This document shows positions 24,997-32,361 of a DNA stretch of 32,361 bases, piece by piece. The stretch covers positions 1 to 32,361 of the forward strand of contig JAMOBD010000035.1 in NCBI GenBank assembly GCA_039908345.1, written 5' to 3'. A program made the translations under genes and the position numbers. Origin of the DNA: Magnetospirillum sp. WYHS-4 (GTDB lineage Bacteria; Pseudomonadota; Alphaproteobacteria; Rhodospirillales; GLO-3). The stretch's first letter is position 1. The number at the start of each line of letters is the position of its first letter. The notes under the pieces are model-generated. The model saw only the letters and a list, made by a program, of their open reading frames with translations, had not been told where the DNA came from and did no database searches.

Positions 24997-25365
24997 ATGG
25001 GCGGGAACGACGACTTGAACCGGTTGGCCCGGCAGTACATGGATTTGTGGCAGCAACAGCTTGCCGGCATGGCTTCCGATCCGCAGGTGGCGGAGACGGT
25101 GGCCCGCGCCCTGGAGGTGATGACGGCCGGGTCCGGGCTGTTCGCAAACGCGGCAGCGGGCGGAGGCTCCCCTGATGCTGCGTCAGCACCGGCTTCCGGC
25201 GCCGCGTCCGCTGCCCCTGCACATGGCGGTTCTGACCTTGACCTGGATGGTCTCGCGCGCCGCCTTGCCGCTCTCGAGCGCCGTGTCGCCGAGTTGGAGG
25301 CCGGACCTGCGGGAGGCCGCCGCAAACCTGCAGCAAAACCTGCAAAATCTCGGCGCGAGCCCTGA
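24997..25365 (+). CDS. PHA-associated protein with coiled coil and basic tail
   Basis: 122 residues. The N-terminal part (LNRLARQYMDLWQQQLAGMASDPQVAETVARALEVM) is amphipathic helix, as in PhaE/phasin-like proteins. An Ala/Ser/Pro-rich linker follows. Then come a short leucine-heptad coiled coil (LARRLAALERRVAELEAG) and an Ala/Lys/Pro basic tail (GRRKPAAKPAKSRREP) like the DNA-binding tails of PhaM/PhaF. It is probably the granule-binding partner of the short synthase encoded next. It overlaps that gene out of frame by 191 bp. The family is not certain. Confidence 0.6.
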   Translation: MGGNDDLNRLARQYMDLWQQQLAGMASDPQVAETVARALEVMTAGSGLFANAAAGGGSPDAASAPASGAASAAPAHGGSDLDLDGLARRLAALERRVAELEAGPAGGRRKPAAKPAKSRREP

Positions 25366-26452
25366 GGCCTTCGCCCGGGCCGTCGAGGCCGAGGCCTTCC
25401 GCCGGCTGGAAGCCTTCGCCGCCGGGGCGGTGGCCTTCAACCACGCCAGACCGCACCGGCCGGCCGAACCGTCCGTCGCCTGGGCGGAAGGGACGACGCG
25501 CCTGTTGGATTATGGCCGGGGCGGCGGCGGGATTCCTCTGCTGGTGGTTCCCTCCCTGGTCAACCGGGCCTACGTGCTGGACCTTACGGGCCGGCGTAGT
25601 CTGATGCGCTGGCTGGCGCGGCGGGGTTTCCGCCCCTTCCTGGTCGACTGGGGAGCGCCGGGAGAGGCGGAGCGGGCCTTCACCCTGACCGACTACATCG
25701 CCGGCCGCCTGGACCGGGCCCTGGACGCCGTCTTGGCTGCCACTGGCCGGCCGGTCGGCCTGGTCGGCTATTGCATGGGGGGCATGCTCGCCCTGCCGCT
25801 TGCCCAGCGCCGGCCCGCAGCGGTCGCGGCCTTCGCTGCCCTGGCCACTCCCTGGGACTTCCACGCGGTGGATGCAGGCCGGCGCCGTGTCTTGCAGGCC
25901 CTCGCCCCCGGCGTCCGGCGGGTCGTCGAGGACCAAGGGCTGATGCCTGTCGATGTCCTGCAGGCCATGTTCGCCAGCCTCGATCCCTACCAGACGCCGC
26001 GCAAGTTCCAGGCCTTTGCCGGCTGGGACAAGCGCAGCGCGCGGGCCAAGGCCTTCGTCGCCGTCGAGACTTGGCTCAACGACGGGGTGCCGCTAGCCGG
26101 TCCGGTGGCGGTCGAGGCGCTGCTGGGCTGGTATCTGGACAACACCCCGGCGCGGGGCGAATGGCTCGTCGCAGGCCGTCCCGTGCGGCCGGCCGAGGTG
26201 CGCTGCCCCTCCCTGGTCGTGGTGCCGGGCCGGGACATCATCGTGCCCCCCGATTCGGCCCTTGCCCTGGCGAAGGCCCTGCCGGGAGCGGATTGCCGGG
26301 TGCTCGACGGCGGCCACGTGGGCATGGTTGTCGGGAGCAGGGCCATCGAGGAACTCTATCGCCCCCTGGCGTCCTGGCTGCGCCATGCGGCTGCCGCAAG
26401 CCCGGTTCCCGGAAAGGGCTTTGCGGTTCGAAATAATATTCGTATAGTCTAA
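25175..26452 (+). CDS. phaC: Polyhydroxyalkanoate synthase, short class III-like
   Basis: An alpha/beta hydrolase polymerising 3-hydroxyacyl-CoA. The catalytic triad is visible counting from ATG 25175: Cys200 in GYCMGG, Asp354 in PGRDIIVPP, His381 in DGGHVGM. The VNRAYVLDL strand and the VDWGAPG segment are also PHA-synthase typical. The total of 425 residues (~390 without the unusual N-terminus) matches class III synthases, which need a PhaE-type partner, rather than class I (~590). ATG 25175 has GGAGG 8 nt upstream; the first ~36 residues are unlike known PhaC, so GTG 25283 is an alternative start. Confidence 0.85.
   Translation: MLRQHRLPAPRPLPLHMAVLTLTWMVSRAALPLSSAVSPSWRPDLREAAANLQQNLQNLGASPEAFARAVEAEAFRRLEAFAAGAVAFNHARPHRPAEPSVAWAEGTTRLLDYGRGGGGIPLLVVPSLVNRAYVLDLTGRRSLMRWLARRGFRPFLVDWGAPGEAERAFTLTDYIAGRLDRALDAVLAATGRPVGLVGYCMGGMLALPLAQRRPAAVAAFAALATPWDFHAVDAGRRRVLQALAPGVRRVVEDQGLMPVDVLQAMFASLDPYQTPRKFQAFAGWDKRSARAKAFVAVETWLNDGVPLAGPVAVEALLGWYLDNTPARGEWLVAGRPVRPAEVRCPSLVVVPGRDIIVPPDSALALAKALPGADCRVLDGGHVGMVVGSRAIEELYRPLASWLRHAAAASPVPGKGFAVRNNIRIV
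26421..26448 (+). promoter_or_regulatory. Candidate hydrogenase-operon promoter inside the phaC 3' end
   Basis: TTGCGG (26421-26426) and TATAGT (26443-26448) with a 16-bp spacer, embedded in the last codons of phaC. The local base composition turns AT-rich here. A start ~7 nt downstream of TATAGT would leave only a few bases before ATG 26459, implying a nearly leaderless message. Confidence 0.5.
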
Positions 26453-26458
26453 TTTGCC

Positions 26459-26926
26459 ATGAAGGAGCGTGACGCCATCCCAGGGGGGAACCCCGCTCCG
26501 ACCTTCGCTTCCCAGGCGGATACGTCTTCCGCCAACGCTCCTTCCGTGCTTCATCAGATTCGCCACGCGCTCGCGGTCCTGCTCGACGGGGGCGGGGAGA
26601 CGACCATCGATCTCAAGTCCCTGCCATTCGGCCCCGCCGACCTGACGGCCCTGCAGGCCGCGTTGGGCGAGGGCGAGGTCGAGGCCTCCGTTCGGGCCTT
26701 CGGCGAGAGCCGGTTGCGGGAAACGGGCGTTCCCGGAGTCTGGACGGTCGAACACCTGGGCCCGGCCGGCGAGGTGCGCGCGCGCTTCGTCGAAGTGACT
26801 TTCATGCCCGCCCTCCTGCGGGCCGACCCGGCGGACGTCCAGGACGGTCTCCGGCGTCTGGCCGACCGCCTCGCCGACGGCGAGGACGCGCCGGTCCCCA
26901 CCCTTGATGAGAGGAAACCGTCATGA
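26459..26926 (+). CDS. HupH/HyaF-type hydrogenase accessory protein
   Basis: 155 residues. A disordered N-terminus (~1-28) precedes a domain matching the C-terminal half of HyaF/HupH: SVLHQIRHALAVLLDGGGETTIDLKSLPFGPADLTALQAALGEGEVEA, then RETGVPGVWTVEHL and FVEVTFMPALL. The usual longer N-terminal part of HyaF/HupH (total near 280) is missing. These proteins assist assembly of the hydrogenase small subunit Fe-S clusters. The gene overlaps the small-subunit gene by 4 bp (ATGA), so it is translated with it. No Shine-Dalgarno sequence precedes ATG 26459. Confidence 0.8.
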   Translation: MKERDAIPGGNPAPTFASQADTSSANAPSVLHQIRHALAVLLDGGGETTIDLKSLPFGPADLTALQAALGEGEVEASVRAFGESRLRETGVPGVWTVEHLGPAGEVRARFVEVTFMPALLRADPADVQDGLRRLADRLADGEDAPVPTLDERKPS

Positions 26927-28014
26927 GGGATAGACCCACCCTGGGCGAGGTGATGCGGGCCCACGGCGTCAGCCGGCGCGGCTTCAACCGCTACTGCGCC
27001 ATGCTCGCCTCGGCCCTGGCATTGCCGCCCGCCATGGTGCCGCGCATCGCCGAAGCCCTGGAAAAGACGAAGCGGCCATCGGTGATCTGGCTATCGTTCC
27101 AGGAATGCACGGGCTGCACGGAATCGCTCGCCCGGTCCCATGCGCCGACGGTCGAAGACCTGATCTTCAACCACATCTCGCTCGACTACCACCACACCTT
27201 GCAGGCGGCCGCCGGCGCTGCCGCCGAAAAGGCGCGCGAGCAGGCCATGCACGACAACATGGGCAACTACCTGCTGGTGGTCGACGGCTCTGTGCCCTTG
27301 GGCAATCCCGGCTATTCGACCATCGCCGGCATCAGCAACAAGGACATGCTGGAGGAAGCGGCGAAAGGCGCCGTCGCCATCGTGGCGGTGGGCACCTGCG
27401 CTTCCTACGGCGGCGTGGGTGCGGCCAAGCCGAACCCCACGGGCGCGGTCGGCGTGTCGGAGATCGTCAAGAACAAGCCGATCATCAACGTGCCCGGCTG
27501 TCCGCCGATTCCGGTGGTCATCACCGGCGTGATCGCCCACTACCTGACCTTCGGGACCATCCCGGAACTGGATTCCATCGGCCGGCCGAAGGTGTTCTAC
27601 GCCGAAAGCATCCACGACCGCTGCTACCGCCGCCCCTTCTACGATCGCGGCCAGTTCGCCGGCGGCTTCGACGACGAGGGCGCGCGCAAGGGCTGGTGCC
27701 TGTTCAAGCTGGGCTGCAAGGGCCCCATCACCCAGAACGTCTGCGCCACCGTGAAGTGGAACAACGGCACCAGCTTCCCCATCCAGTCCGGCCATCCCTG
27801 CCTGGGTTGCTCGCAGCCCAACTTCTGGGATGCCGGCGGCTTCTACAAGACGGTCGGCATCCCGACCGTGGACGCCACCGGCCTTGCGGTCGCGGCGGTC
27901 GCGGTGGGCGCGGCGGCCGGCGTGGGCGTGGGCGCGCTCAACAAGGCCAAGAAGGCCCGGGCCAAGGCGGCCCACCAGCCCCTTACCCTCGCGGATCTGG
28001 AGGACGGCAAATGA
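26923..28014 (+). CDS. hynS: [NiFe]-hydrogenase small subunit (HynS type)
   Basis: 363 residues with a Tat signal, SRRGFNRYC at 17-25. The proximal [4Fe-4S] ligands are Cys62 and Cys65 (ECTGCTE) plus Cys in GTCASYGG and VPGCPP. The distal and medial ligands follow in the His-Asp-Arg-Cys, GWCLFKLGCKGP, NVCATVKWN and HPCLGC segments. The two extra cysteines of oxygen-tolerant membrane hydrogenases (ECTCC pattern) are absent, so a standard oxygen-sensitive enzyme is expected. A C-terminal hydrophobic Val/Ala/Gly helix (~325-343) and basic tail anchor it to the membrane. It overlaps the next gene by 4 bp. Confidence 0.95.
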   Translation: MRDRPTLGEVMRAHGVSRRGFNRYCAMLASALALPPAMVPRIAEALEKTKRPSVIWLSFQECTGCTESLARSHAPTVEDLIFNHISLDYHHTLQAAAGAAAEKAREQAMHDNMGNYLLVVDGSVPLGNPGYSTIAGISNKDMLEEAAKGAVAIVAVGTCASYGGVGAAKPNPTGAVGVSEIVKNKPIINVPGCPPIPVVITGVIAHYLTFGTIPELDSIGRPKVFYAESIHDRCYRRPFYDRGQFAGGFDDEGARKGWCLFKLGCKGPITQNVCATVKWNNGTSFPIQSGHPCLGCSQPNFWDAGGFYKTVGIPTVDATGLAVAAVAVGAAAGVGVGALNKAKKARAKAAHQPLTLADLEDGK

Positions 28015-28676
28015 CCGATTCGGGAATGGACCTCCTGCTCTGGGCGAAGGGCCCGGGCTTCAAGATCGCCGTCGCGCTGTTCCTGCTGGGCATGGCGCTA
28101 CGCCTATTCGAAATCCTCACTCTGGGCCGCAAGCCCGACATCTCGCCGGCCGAGGAAGATCCCATGGCGGCCGGTATCCGCACCATCTTCTCCCGCTCGC
28201 TGCCGGGGCCGCACCTGATGCAGCGGCGGCCCATCGTGGTGGTGGGCGGCTACATCTTCCACATCGGCTTCTTCGTTACGCTTCTGTTCTTCATCCCGCA
28301 CATCCAGCTATTCAAGCAGGGCTTCGGCATCTCGTGGCCCGGCCTGCCCTCGCCGCTGATCGAGGCGGTGGCGGTGACCAGCCTGCTGGCCATGGCGGCG
28401 GTGCTGATCTGCCGCATCGCCCAACCGGTGCGCCGCTTTCTGTCGGGCTTCGAGGACTACCTGACCTGGGCCCTGACGTTCCTGCCGCTGCTGACCGGCT
28501 ACATGGCGGTCAACAAGCTGCTGCTGCCCTACACGTTGCTGCTCGCCCTGCACATCCTGTCGGTCGAACTGCTGATGGCGGTGGCGCCCTTCACCAAGCT
28601 GACCCACATGCTGACCTTCGCCATCGCCCGCTACTACAACGGCGCCATCAACGGCCGGAAAGGAGCCCCGTCATGA
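28011..28676 (+). CDS. isp1: Isp1: NarI-like cytochrome b hydrogenase subunit
   Basis: 221 residues with about five membrane helices. Candidate haem-b ligands are His in GGYIFHIGFF, His in LLLALHILSVELL and His in KLTHMLTFA, fitting a NarI/DsrM-type cytochrome. The start at ATG 28011 overlaps the stop of the small-subunit gene (ATGA), and the gene overlaps the next by ATGA too. In the purple sulfur bacterium Thiocapsa roseopersicina the small and large hydrogenase genes are separated by two such genes, isp1 and isp2. The subunit probably links hydrogenase electrons to quinone through the membrane. Confidence 0.88.
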   Translation: MTDSGMDLLLWAKGPGFKIAVALFLLGMALRLFEILTLGRKPDISPAEEDPMAAGIRTIFSRSLPGPHLMQRRPIVVVGGYIFHIGFFVTLLFFIPHIQLFKQGFGISWPGLPSPLIEAVAVTSLLAMAAVLICRIAQPVRRFLSGFEDYLTWALTFLPLLTGYMAVNKLLLPYTLLLALHILSVELLMAVAPFTKLTHMLTFAIARYYNGAINGRKGAPS

Positions 28677-30031
28677 GCAAGCTCACCCTCGAACGGGGCC
28701 TCAACAACCTGAAGGAAGCCATCGACGCCCCGGTCGCGTCGTTCTTTTCCAGCTGCGTGCATTGCGGTCTCTGCGCCGAGTCCTGCCTGTTCTACACCGA
28801 GACCGGCGATCCCAAGTACACGCCCATCTACAAGCTGGAACTCATGCGCCGCACCTGGGAGCGCGAGTTCACCCTGCTGGGCCGCCTGCGCGCCCTGGTC
28901 GGCTTGGCCAAGAAGGTCAGCGACGCGGACCTGGAGGAGTGGGAGCGCTACGTCTACGACTCCTGCACCATGTGCGGGCGCTGTTCGCTGGTCTGCCCGG
29001 TGGGCAACGACATCGCCTACATGATCCGGCGCATGCGCGAATGCATGGTGGCGTCCGGCCACGCCCCGGAGGCGCTGATGGGCGCCGCCAAGCGGGCGCT
29101 CACCTTCAACAGCCCGATGGGCGACCTGCTGCCGGCGCTTCAAGCCGACATCCGCAACGCGGAAGCCGAAACCGGCATCAAGGTTCCCATCGACAAGCAA
29201 GGCGCCGACTACATGGTCATCCTGTCGGCCCAGGAAACCGCCGAATTCCCGGAGATCATCGGGGCGATGGCTCGGATCTTCAAGCATGCCGGCGTGTCCT
29301 GGACCATTCCGACGGAAGGCTTCGAGGCCACCAACGTGGGCCTGCAGATCGGTTCCGGCGATGTCGCCCGCAGTTTGGTGACCCGCATCGTCGACAAGGC
29401 CGAGTCCTTAGGCGTCAAGTACGTCATCAGCCCCGAATGCGGCCATGCCTACCAGGCCTTGCGCTGGGAGGGCCCCAACCTGATCGGGCGGCCCTTCAAG
29501 TTCGAAGTCATCCACATCATCGAACTGCTGGACAAGCTGCGCCGCGAGGGACGTCTGAAGACAGCCGGCAAGCACAATGCCAAGGTCACCTTCCACGATC
29601 CCTGCCAGTTGAGCCGCCGGGGCGGCATCCTGGGCGAGCCGCGGGCCCTGATGAACATGGTCTGCGACAACTTCGTCGAGATGGAGGACCCGGGCGGCTG
29701 GAACTGGTGTTGCGGCGGCGGCGGCGGCGTCGGGGCCAATCCCCGGGCCGACGATCTTCGGCTCACGGTTTTCCGGCGCAAGAAGCGTCAGTTGGACGAC
29801 GTCCGGCCCGACGCGGTGGTCACCATGTGCGCCTATTGCCATCACACCCTCGAGAACGGCCTCGAGGAGTACAAGATGGACATGGAGATCAAGAGCCTTA
29901 CCGAACTGATCGCCGAATACCTGCCCGACGATCCGGACGAAGCCGAGCCCGAGCCGGTTGCCGAGGAATCCAAGCCCAAGGCTGCCCGCGCGCGGAAGCC
30001 CAAGGCCGCCAAGAGCGGAGGTGAAGAATAA
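28673..30031 (+). CDS. isp2: Isp2: HdrD-like iron-sulfur hydrogenase subunit
   Basis: 452 residues, cytoplasmic. Two [4Fe-4S] motifs lie at the N-terminus: Cys28-31-34-38 and Cys98-101-104-108. The C-terminal part carries a cysteine-rich CCG motif (DPCQLSRRGG, then NWCCGGGGGV, then MCAYCHH), as in heterodisulfide reductase HdrD and DsrK. A Glu/Pro/Lys/Ala-rich tail ends the protein. It would pair with Isp1 as a membrane Fe-S/cytochrome module, as HdrE-HdrD or DsrM-DsrK do. It may pass electrons to or from a thiol/disulfide or quinone. It overlaps the large-subunit gene by one base (TAATG). Confidence 0.9.
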   Translation: MSKLTLERGLNNLKEAIDAPVASFFSSCVHCGLCAESCLFYTETGDPKYTPIYKLELMRRTWEREFTLLGRLRALVGLAKKVSDADLEEWERYVYDSCTMCGRCSLVCPVGNDIAYMIRRMRECMVASGHAPEALMGAAKRALTFNSPMGDLLPALQADIRNAEAETGIKVPIDKQGADYMVILSAQETAEFPEIIGAMARIFKHAGVSWTIPTEGFEATNVGLQIGSGDVARSLVTRIVDKAESLGVKYVISPECGHAYQALRWEGPNLIGRPFKFEVIHIIELLDKLRREGRLKTAGKHNAKVTFHDPCQLSRRGGILGEPRALMNMVCDNFVEMEDPGGWNWCCGGGGGVGANPRADDLRLTVFRRKKRQLDDVRPDAVVTMCAYCHHTLENGLEEYKMDMEIKSLTELIAEYLPDDPDEAEPEPVAEESKPKAARARKPKAAKSGGEE

Positions 30032-31743
30032 TGAGCAAGCGCCTGGTCATCGACCCGATCACCCGCATCGAGGGTCACCTGCGCATCGAAGCCCGCATGA
30101 ACGGCGGGACCATCGCCGAGGCCTGGTCCTCGGGCACCATGGTGCGCGGCATCGAACGCATCCTCAAGGGGCGCGACCCCCGCGACGCCTGGGCCTTCAC
30201 CCAGCGGTTCTGCGGCGTCTGCACCCTGGTGCACGGCATCGCCAGCGTGCGTGCCGTGGAGGATGCCCTCAAGTACCCCATCCCGAAGAACGCCCAGCTC
30301 ATCCGCAACCTGATGATCGCGGCGCAGTACGTGCACGACCACGTCATGCACTTCTACCACCTGCACGCGCTGGACTGGGTGGATGTGGTCTCGGCACTGT
30401 CGGCCGATCCGAAGAAGACCTCGGAACTGGCCCAATCGATCAGCCCTTACGCCAAGTCCTCGGCCGGGCACTTCCGGGACGTGAAGGCCAAGCTGAAGAC
30501 GTTCGTCGACCAGGGCCAGTTGGGCATCTTCGCCAACGGCTACTGGGGCCATCCGGCCTACAAGCTGCCGGCGGAAGCCAACCTGATGGCGGTCGCCCAC
30601 TACCTGGATGCCTTGGAATGGCAACGTGACGTGGTCGATCTGCACGCCATCTTCGGAGGCAAGAATCCCCACCCGAACTTCCTGGTCGGCGGCGTGCCCT
30701 GCGCGATCAACCTGAATTCGGATTCGGCATTGAACGCCGAACGCCTGTCCAAGGTGGGATCGGTGATCGACAAGATGGCGATGTTCGTCGATCAGGTCTA
30801 CGTCCCCGACACCCTGGCCATCGCCGGCTTCTACAAGGACTGGGCGACCCAGGGCGAGGGGCTGGGCAACTTCATGACCTACGGCGAGTTCCCCAGCGGC
30901 CCGCGCATGGACGGCCTCGCCATTCCGGCCGGGGTGATCCTGGATCGCGACGTCACCAAGATCCATCCCGTCGACCTCAATGCCGACAGCGAGATCGAGG
31001 AATTCATCTCGCGGTCCTGGTACGACTACACGGGTGGCAAGGACAAGGGCCTGCACCCCTACAAGGGCGAGACCAACATCGCCTACAGCGGCCCCAAGCC
31101 GCCTTTCGAGGAGTTGGATGTCGACAAGAGCTACACCTTCCTCAAGGCGCCGCGCTGGAAGGGCAAGCCGGTCGAGGTGGGCCCGCTGGCCCGTGTGCTG
31201 ATGCTCTACGCCAGCGGCCACCAGCAGACCAAGGAACTGGTCGCCCACGCGCTCAAGACCCTGGACCTGCCCGTCAAGGGCCTGTTCTCCACCCTGGGCC
31301 GTACCGCGGCCCGCACCCTGGAGACCAAGATCATCCTGGATACGATGAAGGGCTGGCACAAGGATCTGATCGCCAACATCAAGGCGGGCGACGTGAAAAC
31401 CCACAACGAGACCCTCTGGGACCCGTCCACTTGGCCCAAGGAAGCTCGGGGCGCCGGATTCATGGAGGCCCCGCGCGGCGCTCTGGGCCACTGGATCGTC
31501 ATCAAGAACGGCCTGATCGAAAACTTCCAGGCCGTCGTTCCCAGCACCTGGAACGCCGGCCCGCGCGACCCGAAGGGGCAGCCGGGCGCCTACGAGGCGG
31601 CGCTGGCCGGCCACAAGCTCGCCAAGGCCGATCAGCCCATCGAAGTGCTGCGCACCATCCACAGCTTCGACCCCTGTATCGCCTGCGCAGTCCATCTGAC
31701 CGACACCGATGGAAGCGAGTTGTTCAACGTCAAAGTACGCTAG
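30031..31743 (+). CDS. hynL: [NiFe]-hydrogenase large subunit (HynL type)
   Basis: 570 residues; the N-terminus MSKRLVIDPITRIEGHLRIE is typical. The Ni-Fe site Cys pairs are Cys61/Cys64 (RFCGVC) and Cys549/Cys552 (DPCIACAVH). The protein extends 15 residues beyond His555 (LTDTDGSELFNVKVR), the peptide a maturation endopeptidase removes after Ni insertion; the protease and hyp genes are not in this window. It oxidises or produces H2 with the small subunit. It is the last gene of the five-gene overlapping operon starting at 26459. A hairpin includes its stop codon. Confidence 0.96.
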   Translation: MSKRLVIDPITRIEGHLRIEARMNGGTIAEAWSSGTMVRGIERILKGRDPRDAWAFTQRFCGVCTLVHGIASVRAVEDALKYPIPKNAQLIRNLMIAAQYVHDHVMHFYHLHALDWVDVVSALSADPKKTSELAQSISPYAKSSAGHFRDVKAKLKTFVDQGQLGIFANGYWGHPAYKLPAEANLMAVAHYLDALEWQRDVVDLHAIFGGKNPHPNFLVGGVPCAINLNSDSALNAERLSKVGSVIDKMAMFVDQVYVPDTLAIAGFYKDWATQGEGLGNFMTYGEFPSGPRMDGLAIPAGVILDRDVTKIHPVDLNADSEIEEFISRSWYDYTGGKDKGLHPYKGETNIAYSGPKPPFEELDVDKSYTFLKAPRWKGKPVEVGPLARVLMLYASGHQQTKELVAHALKTLDLPVKGLFSTLGRTAARTLETKIILDTMKGWHKDLIANIKAGDVKTHNETLWDPSTWPKEARGAGFMEAPRGALGHWIVIKNGLIENFQAVVPSTWNAGPRDPKGQPGAYEAALAGHKLAKADQPIEVLRTIHSFDPCIACAVHLTDTDGSELFNVKVR

Positions 31744-31754
31744 GAAAGCGTACT
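31734..31754 (+). terminator. Hairpin over the hynL stop codon
   Basis: AGTACGCT (31734-31741), loop AGGAA, AGCGTACT (31747-31754): exact 8-bp arms with the hynL stop within the hairpin. No poly-T follows; it may define or protect the operon 3' end rather than terminate alone. Confidence 0.45.
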
Positions 31755-31897
31755 AGGCGGGCGGTCACCGGGATGTCATGGGGAGTTTTTCTCCTTGAAT
31801 CCCGGCCCGATCCGCACTACCTAGTAAGAGGGAAGCTGGGGAAGGAAGCCGACGGCGGGGCCGCTTTGACCCCAGGTCGGTGGGACTAGTAGGTCAC

Positions 31898-32356
31898 ATG
31901 CAAGTATTCGCACAGTCGGGCAGCAATTCTGGTGTGGTTCTGGTTGTCGAAGACAACCTGGGCGATGCGCGCTTGATCCGGGAACTACTGAATTCCGGCG
32001 ATGTCCAGCATCAGATCCATCATGTGGACGATGGCGTGAAGGCCATGGACTTCCTGCGCCGCCAGGGCACCTTCGATGCCTCGCCGCGTCCCGATCTGGT
32101 GATCCTCGACCTCAACCTGCCCCGCAAGGATGGCCGCGAGGTGCTGGCGGAGGTCAAGGGCGATCCCTTGCTGCGCACCATCCCGGTGGTGGTGCTGACC
32201 ACCTCGGAAGCGGAAGAAGACGTCCGCAATTGCTACGAACTGCACGCCAACTGCTTCGTCACCAAGCCCGCCGATTTCGACGACTTCAATACCGTCATGC
32301 GGATGATCGACGAATTCTGGTTCGGCGTCGCCCAGCGGCCCGTCGTCCTTTCCTGA
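31898..32356 (+). CDS. Single-domain response regulator (Rcp1/CheY-like)
   Basis: 152 residues from ATG 31898; the family-like sequence begins with VVLVVEDNLGDARLIRELL, typical of the Rcp1-type receivers partnered with phytochrome or PAS histidine kinases. Acidic pair Glu-Asp, acceptor Asp in LVILDLNLPRKDG, Thr-Thr in VVLTTSEAEEDV and Lys in FVTKPADFDDF are all present. There is no output domain. The GTG at 31880 is in frame but less likely. It lies 154 bp after hynL and has no visible partner kinase in the window; a role in hydrogenase control is possible but unsupported. Confidence 0.9.
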   Translation: MQVFAQSGSNSGVVLVVEDNLGDARLIRELLNSGDVQHQIHHVDDGVKAMDFLRRQGTFDASPRPDLVILDLNLPRKDGREVLAEVKGDPLLRTIPVVVLTTSEAEEDVRNCYELHANCFVTKPADFDDFNTVMRMIDEFWFGVAQRPVVLS

Positions 32357-32361
32357 TCGGC

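Noticed and set aside
31755-31897. Promoter for the response regulator
   Set aside because: TTGAAT at 31795-31800 has no good -10 at the right distance; only weak matches were found.

Overview
The window is GC-rich, tightly packed chromosomal DNA from an alphaproteobacterium, most likely of the Rhodospirillales (Magnetospirillum/Rhodospirillum-like). The evidence for this is an Irr-type Fur-family regulator, a PhaR/PHA synthase locus, a short DUF1640-like peptide, a PraR-like XRE regulator, a chemoreceptor with a C-terminal PilZ-like domain, and a HynS-Isp1-Isp2-HynL hydrogenase operon. The genus is inferred from gene content only. I see no phage, insertion sequence, CRISPR, rRNA or tRNA.

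Region 1 (1-8.9 kb) is housekeeping. A proline/alanine-rich protein, cut by the left edge, converges on and overlaps the end of a minus-strand operon of an MlaC-like periplasmic lipid-binding protein, kdsB and pheA. Divergent from it is a beta-carbonic anhydrase. It is followed by a decayed copy of the last ~20 codons of the mlaC-like gene, a tiny DUF1640-like membrane peptide, and the methionine/folate pair metF-metH.

Region 2 (8.9-16.7 kb) holds a RhlE-type DEAD-box helicase and an orphan FmdE-like protein. Opposite these is a four-gene minus-strand signalling operon: a chemoreceptor with a degenerate PilZ-like domain, a STAS protein, a receiver-HATPase protein and a PP2C/SpoIIE phosphatase. 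Together the last three make up a complete partner-switching set placed directly behind a chemoreceptor.

Region 3 (16.7-24.2 kb) carries irr and a small heat-shock protein (convergent, sharing a strong hairpin), a TPR-glycosyltransferase, an ABM-monooxygenase/iron-alcohol-dehydrogenase pair, a cold-shock protein, an XRE regulator, a Gln/Arg-rich protein, a DmeF-like cation exporter with a Fur-box-like palindrome just upstream, and a small Gly/Ala-rich membrane protein.

Region 4 (24.2-32.4 kb) contains phaR divergent from a PHA-associated protein and a short class III-like phaC. The latter two overlap out of frame by 191 bp. A promoter lying across the phaC stop codon drives a translationally coupled [NiFe]-hydrogenase operon: a HupH-domain protein, small subunit (Tat signal), Isp1 cytochrome b, Isp2 HdrD-like Fe-S protein, and large subunit. 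The window ends with a single-domain response regulator. The hydrogenase probably exchanges electrons with the quinone pool or a thiol/disulfide couple through Isp1/Isp2. The adjacent PHA genes suggest a redox-storage neighbourhood, which is inference.
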